Shown here one piece after another: positions 22,043 through 32,749 of a DNA stretch of 64,000 nt. The DNA lies in the NCBI GenBank assembly GCA_029216955.1, contig JANAVB010015600.1, forward strand, positions 29,348,778-29,412,777, written 5' to 3'. A model generated the notes under the pieces. It made no database searches. It saw nothing but the letters and a program-made list of their open reading frames with translations, and was not told where the DNA came from. This stretch comes from Iris pallida (taxonomy: Eukaryota; Streptophyta; Magnoliopsida; Asparagales; Iridaceae). The position numbers were made by a program, and so were the translations under genes. Numbering within the stretch: position 1 is the stretch's first letter; the number at the start of each line of letters is the position of its first letter.

Positions 22043-22114
<72 letters not shown>
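22043..22114. repeat. (TA)n microsatellite
   Basis: About 72 bp of uninterrupted TA followed by CACACACA. It produces the artefactual Tyr-Ile open frames on both strands. Confidence 0.95.
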
Positions 22115-22123
<9 letters not shown>

Positions 22124-22124
22124 G

Positions 22125-22705
22125 GGGATATTAAACCAAAACCAAAAACTTTCTTAGAAAACAAAAACAAAAACCTCTCATAAACAAGATATATTGAGGA
22201 GAGCTGGAGAGAACCAAAATCTTTTTTTTTTGTACGGAAACAAAACAAAAATAGCTTCGCTAAACAAAATGCATTGGGAAGAGAGATATTTGATTAAAAA
22301 GATTTATATTTTTAGGAAGAGATTTGGTTACTGAGGAAGAGATAGATTTGATTAAAACCAAAATCAATTTCTAAAATACAAATCTTTCTTACGAGAGATT
22401 GTTTATGTAATAGTTGGAACTTCTAAAAAAACATATATGGCCTCTTTTCTCTAAAAAAAAAAAATTAAATCTCTCCTCAGAGATAGATTAATTTTTTAGA
22501 TTAATTTTTAAAGATATATTATTTTTAAAGATAGATTATTTTCGAATTTGGCTCTAGCTTTAATCAAATCCATCTCGTAACAAAATCTCTTCATGAAAAT
22601 ATAAATCTTTTTAATCAAATATATCTCTTACATATATTTTGTTCACGGAAGAAATTTTTGTTTTGTATCCGTAAAAGAGAGATTTGGTTTTGGTTTTGTT
22701 TTGAT
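22125..22705. repeat. Foldback inverted-repeat element
   Basis: The left arm (TAAACCAAAACCAAAAAC… ATATTTGATTAAAAAGATTTATATTTTTAGGAAGAGATT, split over 22130-22330) pairs with the right arm (AAATCTCTTCATGAAAATATAAATC… ATTTGGTTTTGGTTTTG, 22580-22705). Moderate divergence and no coding capacity indicate an old MITE-like fold-back. Confidence 0.7.
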
Positions 22706-23281
22706 CAATTTAAGTTAACTATCTCTACGTTTTAAGTATATTACATAAAATACTACTTTCAAACTATTTATACGGGCTATTCTTATAGTTTATATTTTCT
22801 ATAGAAACTTATGACACCGACCACTCCTACGTTTTATGTTTTATAAAAAATTATAAAGGAGAGGGGTGGTCCGAACACCGACCACTCCTATGTTTTATGT
22901 TGAATTGTATGTGCCATTTGATCGTTCTCAATAATTTCAGCACCGAGAAGTTTTTTCCAAACACCTTATTGCCTGGAAAAAAAATAATCACCATTCAGAT
23001 ACCAAACAAGTTTAGTCACCAGTTTATGGTAACTTATTATTCTAACTTTAATTAAAAAAAAAAAGCTCTCAGACCAACACAAGTACATAAGAAGACGATA
23101 TGAGTTTTATTAACTCACAACATCTGTTGTTGCAGATGATTTATCAAAATTCTGTATTGCAGCACTAAATCTATATTCATTAGGCAATTAACCTTACAAA
23201 ATCCTTCCTCTACCATAATAATCCTCGCCGTTCACTTAATCACAATTCTGTCCATCCATTTATTCAGAAACTAACACCAAA
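22706..23281. other. Spacer with a short CACCGACCACTCCTA repeat
   Basis: The motif ACACCGACCACTCCTA(C/T)GTTTTATGTT occurs twice (about 22815 and 22876). Otherwise this is AT-rich non-coding sequence. Confidence 0.5.
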
Positions 23282-23390
23282 TCTTCTACTATATAATGTG
23301 TTTTAAACTCTCTTTTCTTCCGCATAAGCAAAATACCCTCTCTTTTATTCACATATATCCATAACAAATTATTATTAAAATTTTACAAAT

Positions 23391-23391
<1 letters not shown>

Positions 23392-23446
<55 letters not shown>
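23392..23446. repeat. (TA)n microsatellite
   Basis: About 55 bp of TA repeats, one of three such tracts inside the Helitron-like element. Confidence 0.95.
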
Positions 23447-23450
<4 letters not shown>

Positions 23451-23566
23451 CAGAAATGTTATAAAATCAGCGGTTGGTTTTGATTAAAATTTAGTGATTG
23501 AGTTTAAAATGTGTAGACCCCACCACCTTTTAAAGTTATTTAATCTCAACCATGCAATTCAAATCC

Positions 23567-23624
23567 AACGTGTATAACATATGTTGGTTCTATAATACAA
23601 AACCACTCGGTTGGTTCTAGAGCA

Positions 23625-23673
<49 letters not shown>

Positions 23674-23728
23674 GTGTATAACATATGTTGGTTCTATAAA
23701 ACAAAACCACTCGGTTGGTTCTAGAGCA

Positions 23729-23791
<63 letters not shown>
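23567..23791. repeat. Tandem duplication with (TA)n
   Basis: A unit of ~100 bp, CGTGTATAACATATGTTGG… CACTCGGTTGGTTCTAGAGCACTCA followed by a TA run, occurs twice in tandem. The TA run differs in length between the copies (about 42 and 60 bp). Confidence 0.9.
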
Positions 23792-23795
<4 letters not shown>

Positions 23796-23887
23796 AAATC
23801 TTAATTTAAATTTAAATATTTAAATTATTTTTGATAAGATTAGAAAGGAAAAGATTATTTTACGTGCAAAACATGTGCTTATACTAG

Positions 23888-24889
23888 TACACATATATGG
23901 GCTTGTTCAAATTTTAAAGTTAGTATTCTCTTTCTTTATCCAAGCACTGATTTCCACATTAATGTTCCTCCTTCAAACTTTAAAGAAACAACCTTAATCC
24001 GAACACATTATAAACAATTTTTATCAGCTAACTATCGTCTATTGTGATTCTCAAACGAGAGAAAATGGCCATCAGTTTCCCTCTCAATTTTCTACATTTA
24101 TTATAAATTATACCTACTCAAAGACGTATTCTGACTATATTTCTGGCTCTAAACACCGAAAAGGAGAGAGCACAAAAATTGACTTCCATTTTTTCCTTTC
24201 CACGAACAAAACAAGACCCAAGTGAGTAAACATCATCCAACAAACAACAGGACCTTCCCTGGTCTCCTGCTTAAAAACTCGAATAAAGCATAGACCTTCG
24301 TGAATAGCCCATTTAACCTCGCTACAATCGTCCTCTTCAAATCACACTTTTATGTTTTCTCAGTTTTAGATCCCCCAACAGAATCACTGATTGCAATAGC
24401 TGTGATGACAAAATTTTTGTGATTACACATGCACAAACAAGCCCTTGGCACATAAGTTTTAAACTTTGTTGTAGCAATCAATAGAGTTACTATCAATATA
24501 ATTACCTATATCGCTAGAGTACCTGGAACCAAAGAAACTATCATCCAGCGAGCATGGGGGCGGGGATCAACATCACACTTCACCACGGAACAGTTGGGAT
24601 ACCCATGCAAAGGATGTGACAGCCTTCATCCTCCTCTACTGTCATATTATCAAAGAAGAAAATTAGTGTCATCATTAAACTGCTAAGGAAATGATAATAG
24701 CGAATGATTCAATCAGAACTCTGTTCATGTTGCTTCTGTATGTACATCTCGATGACCAACTGGAAAAAAGAAAACTTCATACTGTACTACATGCAAAACT
24801 TATGAGTAGTAAGACTTGAAACTCCATCAGAAGACATGAAACTGTAAAATCATGACAAAACCTAAAATGGAACCAAGTACACAATATGG
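23888..24889. other. Spacer without recognisable genes
   Basis: AT-rich. No open frame with a domain signature and no clear repeat structure. Confidence 0.45.
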
Positions 24890-25350
24890 TTTAAAGTATC
24901 GGCCGATACCGATCCGATATGGCCGATACCGATACGGTTTGGCATGTCCCGGTCCGATAGCGACCGATACCCGATACCGACATTGGGGGTCTCTTTTCCA
25001 GTCAATTCGGCAAAGAAAAATTAAACGAAAAAGACAATTCAGCAAGGGTTTAAAGCATAATAAGATTGTAAAAGCATGTAAAAGAAGAAAATTAATCTAT
25101 CGTATGTAAATCAATTAGTAAGGTGACTACTACTTCATTTAATTTCAAAACTACTAAGAAATAACACTGATATATATTTTTAAATGTAAATAATTTATTA
25201 ATAATTTATTAATAAATTATTAATAAATTATTAATAATGATGTTTTCCAGTCACTATCAGCAGCGGTTGGTATCGGATTGTGATATGCAAAATCGTATCG
25301 ATATCGGCCGTATTGTATCGGTAAGATACTGCAAACTGTGCTTCAAACGT
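24890..25350. repeat. GTATCGG-rich inverted-repeat element
   Basis: The left end has repeated GTATCGGCCGATACC and CCGATACCGAT motifs (24896-24985). The right end has GGTATCGGA, ATCGATATCGGCC and GTATCGGTAAGATACT (25266-25330), giving inverted similarity around an AT-rich centre that includes ATTAATAAATTATTAATAA repeats. It may be a MITE. The same motif family occurs in the leader of the CACTA transposase gene (8499-8790). Confidence 0.6.
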
Positions 25351-25796
25351 TTGATAACATGATAGTTTAAAATCTCACTTGGTGGAAGATCCATAGGATT
25401 TTAACTTATAATTTATTTCTTCCTATTTGCTCCTAAATCTTCACCATTTTTATGTCATATGACTCAAATTCACGCCTCTATAGTTTCAACAAACTCATTT
25501 CATCATCGTCTATGCTACATCAGTTAAGAATCGATTTCCTTTTCGGATCTTGGGGAGAAGAAGGCATTGTCGTTGCATATCGTCTTGCTTAGAACAAGAT
25601 TCATTGTCTGGTGCAACTTTCTGATTCTATGGTAAAATCGATCCACAATCTTCAGTTTGATTGATTACTTTGAGATTTTCTGACTCCATACAGACCACCT
25701 CTCTAGATCTTGTCCTTCTAAATCCTGATTGTATTGAGCTTACATCATAATAGTCAGGAAAGTAAAGTCCTCGAGGTTTAATGATCAAATGTAAAT
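25351..25796. other. Spacer left of copia B
   Basis: No gene seen. The last five bases, TAAAT at 25792-25796, are the left target duplication of copia B. Confidence 0.5.
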
Positions 25797-25915
25797 TGTT
25801 AGCATATTAGCATATGTCCCAGCAAGGTTTATGGGCCTAGGACAACTCTTGTCATTGTATATATATATTTCTCCATATCAATGAACCAAAGCTAGATGGG
25901 ATATTTACAAATTAA
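25797..25915 (+). repeat. 5' LTR of copia B
   Basis: About 119 bp beginning TGTTAGCATATTAGCATATG. It matches the 3' LTR except for substitutions and the solo-LTR insertion there. The usual initiator tRNA-Met primer-binding site is not recognisable after it. Confidence 0.8.
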
Positions 25916-27039
25916 ATGGACTATCCCTATACAATCCACTATACAAATTAAACTGAAGATTGTGGATCCTTATATAATCGGGTATTGAAGCCTTAATTGG
26001 CTCTCCCTAATTGGACTATTGTGATATACTTGCATCCGGATCCTAGAAGCCAGAAGCGGAAGCAGGGATAGAAGCGGGGGCGGGAGCGGAGGAACGCGAC
26101 TACTTAGAAAAGTCTAAAGTTGGATGTGTGATGGGAGCATGCGCTAATAATTTTTTTTATGTTTATTAATTATTGTTATCAAAACTTATAAATATCTTGA
26201 TATAGAATTTATAAAGCTCAGTTCAAAGTTACAGAGAGATCATTTGCATGTTGATTTTTTATGATGTCAATGTAAGTAATCTTTAGTTTCTTGGTACTTT
26301 GATAAACGTGTATTAAAATCTTCTAACTTTCTTTGCAAAATGTATGTCCTCTTTTAAAATTATGGTCATATCATGGAAAGCGCTCATGTCATCGGAGAAA
26401 CGCTCTCTCGTCGTCGGAAAAAACGAGCTCCTGTTATCGGAAAAGCAAGCTCCCAACGAGCTCCCAAGTAAGAACCGCCGAATCGATGTTCTTACTGAGA
26501 TTCTTTGACCTTCTAGGAGTTTATGGCTTCTAAAATCCGGATATTGAAGTATGTTGATTGGATCTCCGGATTCTTTATAATTTTCTGCTTCTACTTCACA
26601 GACGACTACTACTCTATTGTTTCTTTCATCTAGTGTGGTCTATTGTGATTGGATACTGGTATGCTATTGATTCTACTGTTAATAGTATATTGTGCCTGAC
26701 TTTCTGCATTATTTGTGGTGCTGCTCTCTTGCTTTTGGCTACTATTGTATGATGGATTCTTCAACTGCAGTCTCTTAGCATTCTCGCTTATGTGCACACT
26801 ATGGTGGTACAATCCATTCGTTTGGTTATTGTTTGCTTGAGTATGGTATGCATGTTTGGACACGTCGTGTTATTCCGGTGACATCTACTACTACTAATTG
26901 CTCCCGAGTTGGTTCTTCTGTGATAGTTCCTCACGCAAACTATGATCGCCTTCTTCTCACTTCGTCAGTCTTGCATTACAGCTCTAACCTTCTACATATG
27001 AAACGGATGTTTTCCTTCTTGTTGGAACCACGTCTGGAT

Positions 27040-28460
27040 ATTTAGATTTGGGTGCCACTTCTCATAGAGCATCTTTTCCTCCTAAAGATAGATGTCTTAT
27101 TATCTCGAGGCACCTTGGAGCTAGTTCCGGCTCTTGCTGATTGTGATGTTGTCTCTTGCCGATGGGTATTTACTTTGAAGTATCTGTCAGATGGTTTCAT
27201 TGACCGCTATAAGACGATACTTGTGCGATGGCGTTAAATACTTCGAGACCTTCTCTCCAGTTGCTCAACTTAGTTCTATTCAAGTTATCTTCTCTTGTAG
27301 TCAATCGTGATTGGCCAATGTTTTAGAAGAATGCTTTCTCGTATGGTGATCTTATTGAGAAAGTCTATATGGAACAACCTCCCAGATTTGTTGCTCAGAG
27401 GAAGAATGCTGTCTGCGAACTCAAGAAGGCTATCTATGGGCTCAAACAAAGTCCTCTTGTTTGGTTTGAAAAATTTAGCCAAGTTGTCTCTAAAGTCAGA
27501 TTCAGGCACATTCATGCAGACCATTCAATATTTACATTAACATCCAGATGGAATAGTCATTGTTATGGTGTATGTTGATGACATTCTACTATCGGGTTCC
27601 GACTCGCAGGCATTGAGAAGACCAAGGTCTATCTCCACAAATATTTTGTTATTGAAGACCTTGGTCAGCCGAGGTACTTTTTTGAGATTGGGATAGCCAA
27701 GAGCTCAAAAGGAATAGTTCTCTCCCAACATAAAAATGCTACATACCTAATCCAAAAAACTGTCCTACTCAGATCTAAACCAACATATACACATATGAAC
27801 CTAATTTGAACTTGTAGCTCGAGAATGACGAGGATATTGAGGACAAGTCTCAATATAAAAGACTTATTGGAAGGCTAATCTACTTGACTGTGACCCGACC
27901 ATACATTTTCTTTGTGGTAGGCCTGATTAGTTAGTTTATGGAGCATACCAACTGGTGTCACTGGGATGCTGCTCTAAAGAATCTTGAGATACGTTAAAGG
28001 GTCGACATGACATGGACTTCTATACAAACGGTATGGGCATCTTAAGATAGAGTCCTACTTAGATACGGACTATGTTGTATCAAAGAGCGACATACGTTCT
28101 AGTCTGGATATTATACCTATGTTGGGAGCAATATCGTCACTTGGCACGAAAAAAAAAAACAATTGTGGCCGGATTTAGTGCATAGGCCGAATACAGAATA
28201 ATGGCTCATACAGTGTGAGACGATGTGACTCAAGACCTTACTGGCCAACCTTGGTGCCCAGTATAAACCCACTTTCTATGCACTGTGACAACCAACTTGC
28301 CAGCTTTATAGCCAACAATCCATTCTTCCATTAGATGACCAAACACATTGAAGTGGACTATTATTTTGTTCGTGACGGAGCAATAGGTAATTTGGATTGC
28401 ACATCATTCACTAAATTTGAAGACCAGATTGTCCATCTCTTCAACTTAAACCTCTTTATA
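27040..28460 (+). pseudogene. Copia B reverse transcriptase/RNase H remnant
   Basis: Pieces in several frames line up with a copia RT and RNase H in the right order. They are LELVPALADCDVVSCRWVF (about 27115), a VCELKKAIYGLKQSP motif (about 27410), VYVDDILLSGSDSQ (about 27570), EDLGQPRYFFEIGIA, RLIGRLIYLTVTRP (about 27865), and the C-terminal TKHIEVDYYFVRDG (about 28340). Multiple stops and frameshifts separate them. The catalytic Tyr-Val-Asp-Asp is still present, but no complete protein can be made. Gag, protease and integrase are absent or unrecognisable between 25916 and 27040. Confidence 0.85.
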
Positions 28461-28534
28461 TATCTTGTTTTATTTTTCTTTGTAACAAGGTGGACATATA
28501 TATATATATATATATACTCCAGCTTGAGGGAGAG

Positions 28535-28782
28535 TGTTAGCATATTAACATATGACCAATAAGGCTAATGGGCCTAGGGAAACTCTTGTCATCGTATATG
28601 TAGAATGAGAATAATAGATTAATTTTATTATGAAGAGGGATTACATATATATAGGAGAGTCTAGCTCCTCTCTTTACTCTCTTTTCCAATGTGGGAATAA
28701 AGTCCACTATTACTAATACTTAACAGTATACATATTCTCCATATCAATGAATATAAGCAAGGTAGGATATTTACAAATTACA
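28535..28782 (+). repeat. 3' LTR of copia B, interrupted
   Basis: LTR sequence at 28535-28598 and 28731-28782, about 116 bp once the inserted solo LTR and its target duplication are removed. This agrees with the 119-bp 5' LTR. Confidence 0.85.
28599..28725 (-). mobile_element. Solo LTR (127 bp) nested in the copia B 3' LTR
   Basis: The segment TGTAGAATGAG…ACTTAACA is flanked by exact GTATA duplications (28594-28598 and 28726-28730) and interrupts LTR sequence that is continuous in the 5' LTR. It resembles the 124-bp LTR of copia C (GGGAGTCTAGCTCCTCT, CCAATGTGGGA, AGTCC). The strand is assigned by matching it to element C, which is on the minus strand. A solo LTR forms by LTR-LTR recombination. 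Confidence 0.88.
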
Positions 28783-28787
28783 TAAAT

Positions 28788-29962
28788 GATGTGTACATAA
28801 TGCAAGGGATGGATAAGATTTATTGGGAAAGCACTCATCATAGAATAGACATGAACAGTATCTTAACTATGAACAATTACTTGTTGACTGTCAGCAACTT
28901 GCAATCTGGAGACTTCCATAAGTACCATATACTAAAACTATTCAGTTCTCACATATTTCGAACAAGGTTTTTGAATTTTCATGTGATCTACAACTATAAT
29001 TACTTTCTGCTTAACTACCTTCACTAATAACAAGCCTCAAAGCTCTCCACATAATATAAGTACAAATGATTCTCATCACTTTTAAAAAATACATCGACTT
29101 GTACCAAATAAGGAAATAAACAAGACTGGCATGACCACAAATGCACATGACCCTTCCTAAAACAGAATGTTAGCAGTTGCTACAATCACTCCCATGGCAT
29201 GGAGATGAATGTTGGCATACCATTTTTGGAATGGTCACAACTCACACGGTGGTAGCACTACATTGTCATCCAAAGATTTGCTTAACAAAGAACCTCTTAC
29301 TCTAGAAACGATGTTATTGAGTTCCGATGATGCCATGGATGACAATGTCGCCTTTGTCCGGCCTACCATACGACGATATTTCTACTTGGCAGCATTCTAG
29401 CAAAAAGGAAACCAAATGTTTACATTAACCTTTTTATTCAATAGCAGATAGCGTATTTAGAACAACAAAAATACCTAAAGTGAAAGAACAAGTGAAAATG
29501 CCTCAACTGCAACAACTTAGCTAGAAATTGAAAACAGAAAAACTACGAAGCTCGGACACTCAAAAAATGTGGGCCGTGTTATGTCAGACATGTATTGGAC
29601 ACTATCCGGACACTCTAAAATACAGTAGGACAGCAAAATAGGTGTTATGTCCATGTTGTTGTGTCCTCAAGCATGTCGTGTTATATCTGTGTCCGTGCAA
29701 CATAGCAGAAAAACCATCATGTCCAGTTTTATATACCTCTATTTCAGAATCAGACCAACCTCGCTTAACCATCATGTATTCCTCATAATTATGCGGGGTC
29801 TGTATGGTAACAGCAAGTCACTTGGATTAGCTCAAAGAAGGATTGTGGTGATCCTAAGGATCAGACAGTATAACCATTTTCTTACCATAAAATCTAGAAT
29901 CTATAAGGCAACCCAAAAGATAAGGAGTGAATATAAAGAGGATAAACAGTATTTGAATTTGT
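28788..29962. other. Spacer without recognisable genes
   Basis: AT-rich. A patch at 29550-29710 repeats GGACAC and TGTCC motifs. No domain-bearing open frame was seen. Confidence 0.45.
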
Positions 29963-29975
29963 TTTCACTCCTATG

Positions 29976-30099
29976 TGTAGAAAATAATAGTTGGGATGAA
30001 TTTTATTGATGGACTACTTCACTACTTATAGGGAGTCTAGCTCCTCTACATACTACAAATTCCGATGTGGGACTAAAAGTCCCTTATTGATTCTCAACA
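29976..30099 (-). repeat. 3' LTR of copia C
   Basis: 124 bp, TGTAGAAAAT…TTCTCAACA as written on the plus strand, identical to the LTR at 32626-32749. Confidence 0.97.
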
Positions 30100-30111
30100 C
30101 TCCCCCTCAAG
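30100..30111 (-). promoter_or_regulatory. Polypurine tract of copia C
   Basis: Minus-strand CTTGAGGGGGAG directly abuts the 3' LTR. It is the RNase-H-resistant primer for plus-strand DNA synthesis in this class. Confidence 0.85.
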
Positions 30112-32323
30112 ATGGACGATAGATATTAATCATCCCCATCTTGTTACATAGCTTTGACAGACTCAATGAACTAAGACCCTTAGTCAGACAGTCTGCCACT
30201 TGTTCTTCTGAGCGAACATAGTCAATCTTCAGTATCCCTTGTTCCAGCTTTTCCTTGATGAAGAATCGATCGATCTCGATGTGCTTCGTTCTGTCGTGCT
30301 GAACCGGATTGTTCGCTATACTTATCACAGCTTGACTATCGCTCCGAAGGTGCAATGGTGTCCCCTTGTCTAGCTTCAACTCTGTCAGCAGCGCCTTTAC
30401 CCATAGCAATTCTGATACTCCTAGAGCCATTGCTCTGTATTCTGCTTCAGCTGTCGACCGTGCTACCACTGACTGTTTCTTGCTTCTCCATGAAACCAGG
30501 TTTCCTCCTACAAAAACACAGTACCCTGTGGTAGACCTTCTGTCGTCTATGCAGCTTGCCCAGTCTGCATCGCAGTATCCCTCAACATCTGTGCATCCAT
30601 TCTTCTTGAACCACAGTCCTTTTCCCGGCGTCCCTTTCAGATATCTTAGGATCTGAAATACTGCATCCATATGACCCGTTCTTGGATCATGCATATAGCG
30701 GCTTACAACACTTACTGCAAATGAGATATCAGGGCGAGTATGTCCTAGATAAATCAGTCTGCCTACTAGCCTTTGATACCTTTCGCGATCAACAGGCTCT
30801 CCTGCTTCTGCTCCCATCTTGCACTTCTGGTCAATTGGAGTGACTGCTGCTCGGCATCCCAGCATTCCTGTCTCCTTCAGCAGATCTAGTGCATATTTCC
30901 TTTGTGAGAGAACAATTCCTTGTTCACCATTACACACCTCGATACCCAAAAAGTATCTCATCTCCCCCAGGTCCTTCACCTCAAACTCTTTGGCGAGTTT
31001 CGTCTTCAGCTTAGTGATCTCATCAGCATCATCACCTGTGATTACTATATCATCCACATATACAGCAAGTATAGTTATGTGGCCTCTTGCATGCTGGAGG
31101 AAGACCGTGTGATCTGCATTTGTCTGATGGTACCCCATGCCAGTGACAGCCTTTCTGAATCAGTCAAACCAGGCTCGAGGAGATTGCTTCAGCCCGTACA
31201 GCGACTTCTTCAGTTTGCACACTTTTCCATGTGACGTTCCTTCACCTGAATCTGACACAGAGTAGCACCCCGGAGGAGTCTCCATGTAAACTTTTTCTTG
31301 TAGGTCTCCATGAAGAAATGCGTTCTTTACGTCTAACTGGTGTAGCTTCCACCCATAGTTTGCTGCAATGGAGACCAGTGTTCTTACGGTACTCATCTTC
31401 GCTACTGGGGCAAAAGTCTCATCATAATCGATACCATATGTCTGGGTATAGCCTTTTGCAACCAGTCTCGCCTTGTATCGTTCAACTTTTTCTTCTGGTG
31501 TCTCCTTCACTGTGTAAACCCATTTGCATCCCACAGCTTTCTTCCCTTCAGGTAATGGCACCAGCTCCCATGTTTTATTTTTCTCTAGTGCCCCAAGTTT
31601 TTCCATCATTGCGGCTTTCCATCTTGGGTCCTTCTTTGCTTCCTGCCAATTCTTAGGTAAAGAAGTGGAGTCTAACGAAGTGAAGAATGTTTGATAAGTC
31701 GGAGAAATATTAGAATAAGATAGGTAGTTGGCGATATCATGTTCATAATCTTTATAACGAATAGGAGCCTTTCCCGCATTAATGCGAGAAGACCTCCTTA
31801 AGGGAGCAATGGGTGGTGGAGAAAGCATACCATCCGAATCGGAGAGATCCGCTTCCGAATCCGAGCGATCCGGTGCGGGAGTAACATCTTCAGGAGTCGG
31901 GGCAGGAGTAGACGAGGGACTTGGCACTATAGGCACAGGGTACGACACAGTACTGGACCTCTGCTGTCTTCTTCTGTAAACTTGGAGCTCCTTTTCCCTT
32001 GTCTGCTTCTCCCCCTGCGTAATGTACGTATTGTCTTCTTCATCCTCCGTATCAGTATCAGTGATGTTATCTCCCCCTTTCTGCCAGTCTGTCACGACAG
32101 GACAAGGTACCGATCTGACAACGACGTTTGGGCGTACTACCTCCCCCTCACGTCTAACACCCGCTGTGTGAGGCGTGTTCCCAAACGCAGAACCTTCGTC
32201 CGAACCATAATAAGGTTCCAGCTCTCTGAATGTAACGTCCATGCTTTCTGGCGGCGTTAGAGGAGAGTATTCCCGGAACTCTCCTCGGGACCCCGTGACA
32301 TGGCAAGATGCCCCAGAGTCCAT
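30107..32323 (-). pseudogene. Copia C protease-start/RT/RNase H polyprotein, internally deleted, one stop
   Basis: One reading frame runs across the element with a single TGA at 31162-31160, in a context where CGA is likely (a CpG C-to-T change). It begins at the protease motif [11 protein letters not shown] and then jumps to a linker rich in Ser/Pro/Asp, so the rest of protease and nearly all of integrase are missing in frame. RT follows: [55 protein letters not shown], and after the stop AVYVDDIVITGDD. RNase H shows VARSTAEAEYRAMA and TKHIEIDRFFIKE. RT and RNase H motifs are intact. Short LTRs and these motifs suggest an Ale/Retrofit-like copia. Confidence 0.9.
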
Positions 32324-32378
32324 AATCCAAGCTGGCTGAGAGACAGATGCAAGAGCACGCGGAGGTATACCGGCACTG

Positions 32379-32565
32379 GTTTGGGGGGGGCGGCGCTGGA
32401 GGGGGGGAAGGGGGCCGGCGGGTCAGCGGGGGGGGGGGGGGGGGGGGGGGGCGGGTCAGCGGGTGGGGGGGAAAGGGGGGTCGGGGGGGGGGGGGAAACT
32501 GCTCCGGGAGGGGGGGGGGGGGAAGGGGGGTCGGGGGGGGGGGGGGGGGCTGCTCCGGGAGGGGG
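32379..32565. repeat. G-run tract in place of gag in copia C
   Basis: About 190 bp made almost only of G-runs (up to about 20 G in a row near 32429-32450), separated by GCGGGTCAGC, GAAA, GGTC and CTGCTCCGGGA. The element-sense strand is C-rich. Several runs of four or more G with short loops meet the usual G-quadruplex pattern. It lies between the primer-binding site and the protease motif, where gag should be. A poly-T run and a (GA)n run follow (32569-32608). Confidence 0.9.
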
Positions 32566-32610
32566 CTAAATTTTTTTTTTTTTTTTTTGTGGAGAGAGAG
32601 AGAGAGAGTT

Positions 32611-32625
32611 ATGGCTCTGATACCA
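32611..32625 (-). promoter_or_regulatory. Primer-binding site of copia C (tRNA-iMet)
   Basis: Minus-strand TGGTATCAGAGCCAT abuts the 5' LTR and is complementary to the 3' end of plant initiator tRNA-Met, the standard primer of copia elements. Confidence 0.92.
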
Positions 32626-32749
32626 TGTAGAAAATAATAGTTGGGATGAATTTTATTGATGGACTACTTCACTACTTATAGGGAGTCTAGCTCCTCTACA
32701 TACTACAAATTCCGATGTGGGACTAAAAGTCCCTTATTGATTCTCAACA
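32626..32749 (-). repeat. 5' LTR of copia C
   Basis: Identical to the LTR at 29976-30099 and followed by the right CTATG duplication. Confidence 0.97.

Larger units (their letters stand above)
21154..22114 (-). mobile_element. Helitron-like element carrying a PPR gene fragment
   Basis: Read on the minus strand, the 3' end is a perfect 8-bp-stem hairpin (CCGTGCCA TTA TGGCACGG, 21166-21184), about 8 nt, then CTAG (21157-21154) followed by T. This matches the Helitron 3' terminus (hairpin then CTRR, inserted before T). Upstream is a fragment of a host PPR gene, the typical cargo of plant Helitrons. The 5' TC end is not resolved; it may have been destroyed by the (TA)n expansion at 22043-22114. 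No Rep/helicase is present, so the element would be non-autonomous. Confidence 0.6.
23282..23887 (+). mobile_element. Short non-autonomous Helitron-like element
   Basis: A 5' TCTTCTACTATATAAT follows an A (23281). The 3' end is an imperfect ACGTGCAAAACATGT hairpin, then CTTATACTAG (ending at 23887) and a T. This is the plant Helitron pattern of TCTNTACTATAT start and hairpin plus CTAG end. The interior holds (TA)n tracts and a ~103-bp tandem duplication and no gene. Confidence 0.5.
25797..28782 (+). mobile_element. Ty1/copia retrotransposon B, decayed, with short LTRs
   Basis: The 5' LTR (25797 to about 25915) and 3' LTR (28535-28782, interrupted by a solo LTR) both start TGTTAGCATATTA and share GGGCCTAGG, CTCTTGTCAT, TCTCCATATCAATGAA and GATATTTACAAATTA. 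The target duplication TAAAT is exact (25792-25796 and 28783-28787). A purine-rich CTTGAGGGAGAG precedes the 3' LTR. The interior is far shorter than a full copia, so gag to integrase is mostly lost. Confidence 0.88.
29976..32749 (-). mobile_element. Ty1/copia retrotransposon C, internally deleted, identical LTRs
   Basis: Two 124-bp LTRs (29976-30099 and 32626-32749) are identical base for base. The target duplication CTATG is exact (29971-29975 and 32750-32754). Read on the minus strand, the 5' LTR is followed directly by TGGTATCAGAGCCAT, the initiator tRNA-Met primer-binding site, and the 3' LTR is preceded by the polypurine tract CTTGAGGGGGAG. The internal part has protease start, integrase tail, RT and RNase H but no gag, and most of integrase is missing. 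At 2,774 bp it is about half the usual length. It is a young, non-autonomous copy. Confidence 0.96.

Noticed and set aside
22042..22248. Tyr-Ile repeat open frames (also at 23546-23797, 49643-49915 and 57388-57634)
   Set aside because: They are produced by (TA)n microsatellites on either strand.
30366..31112. Plus-strand open frames opposite copia C pol
   Set aside because: They are antisense shadows of the RT/RNase H frame, with no domain of their own.
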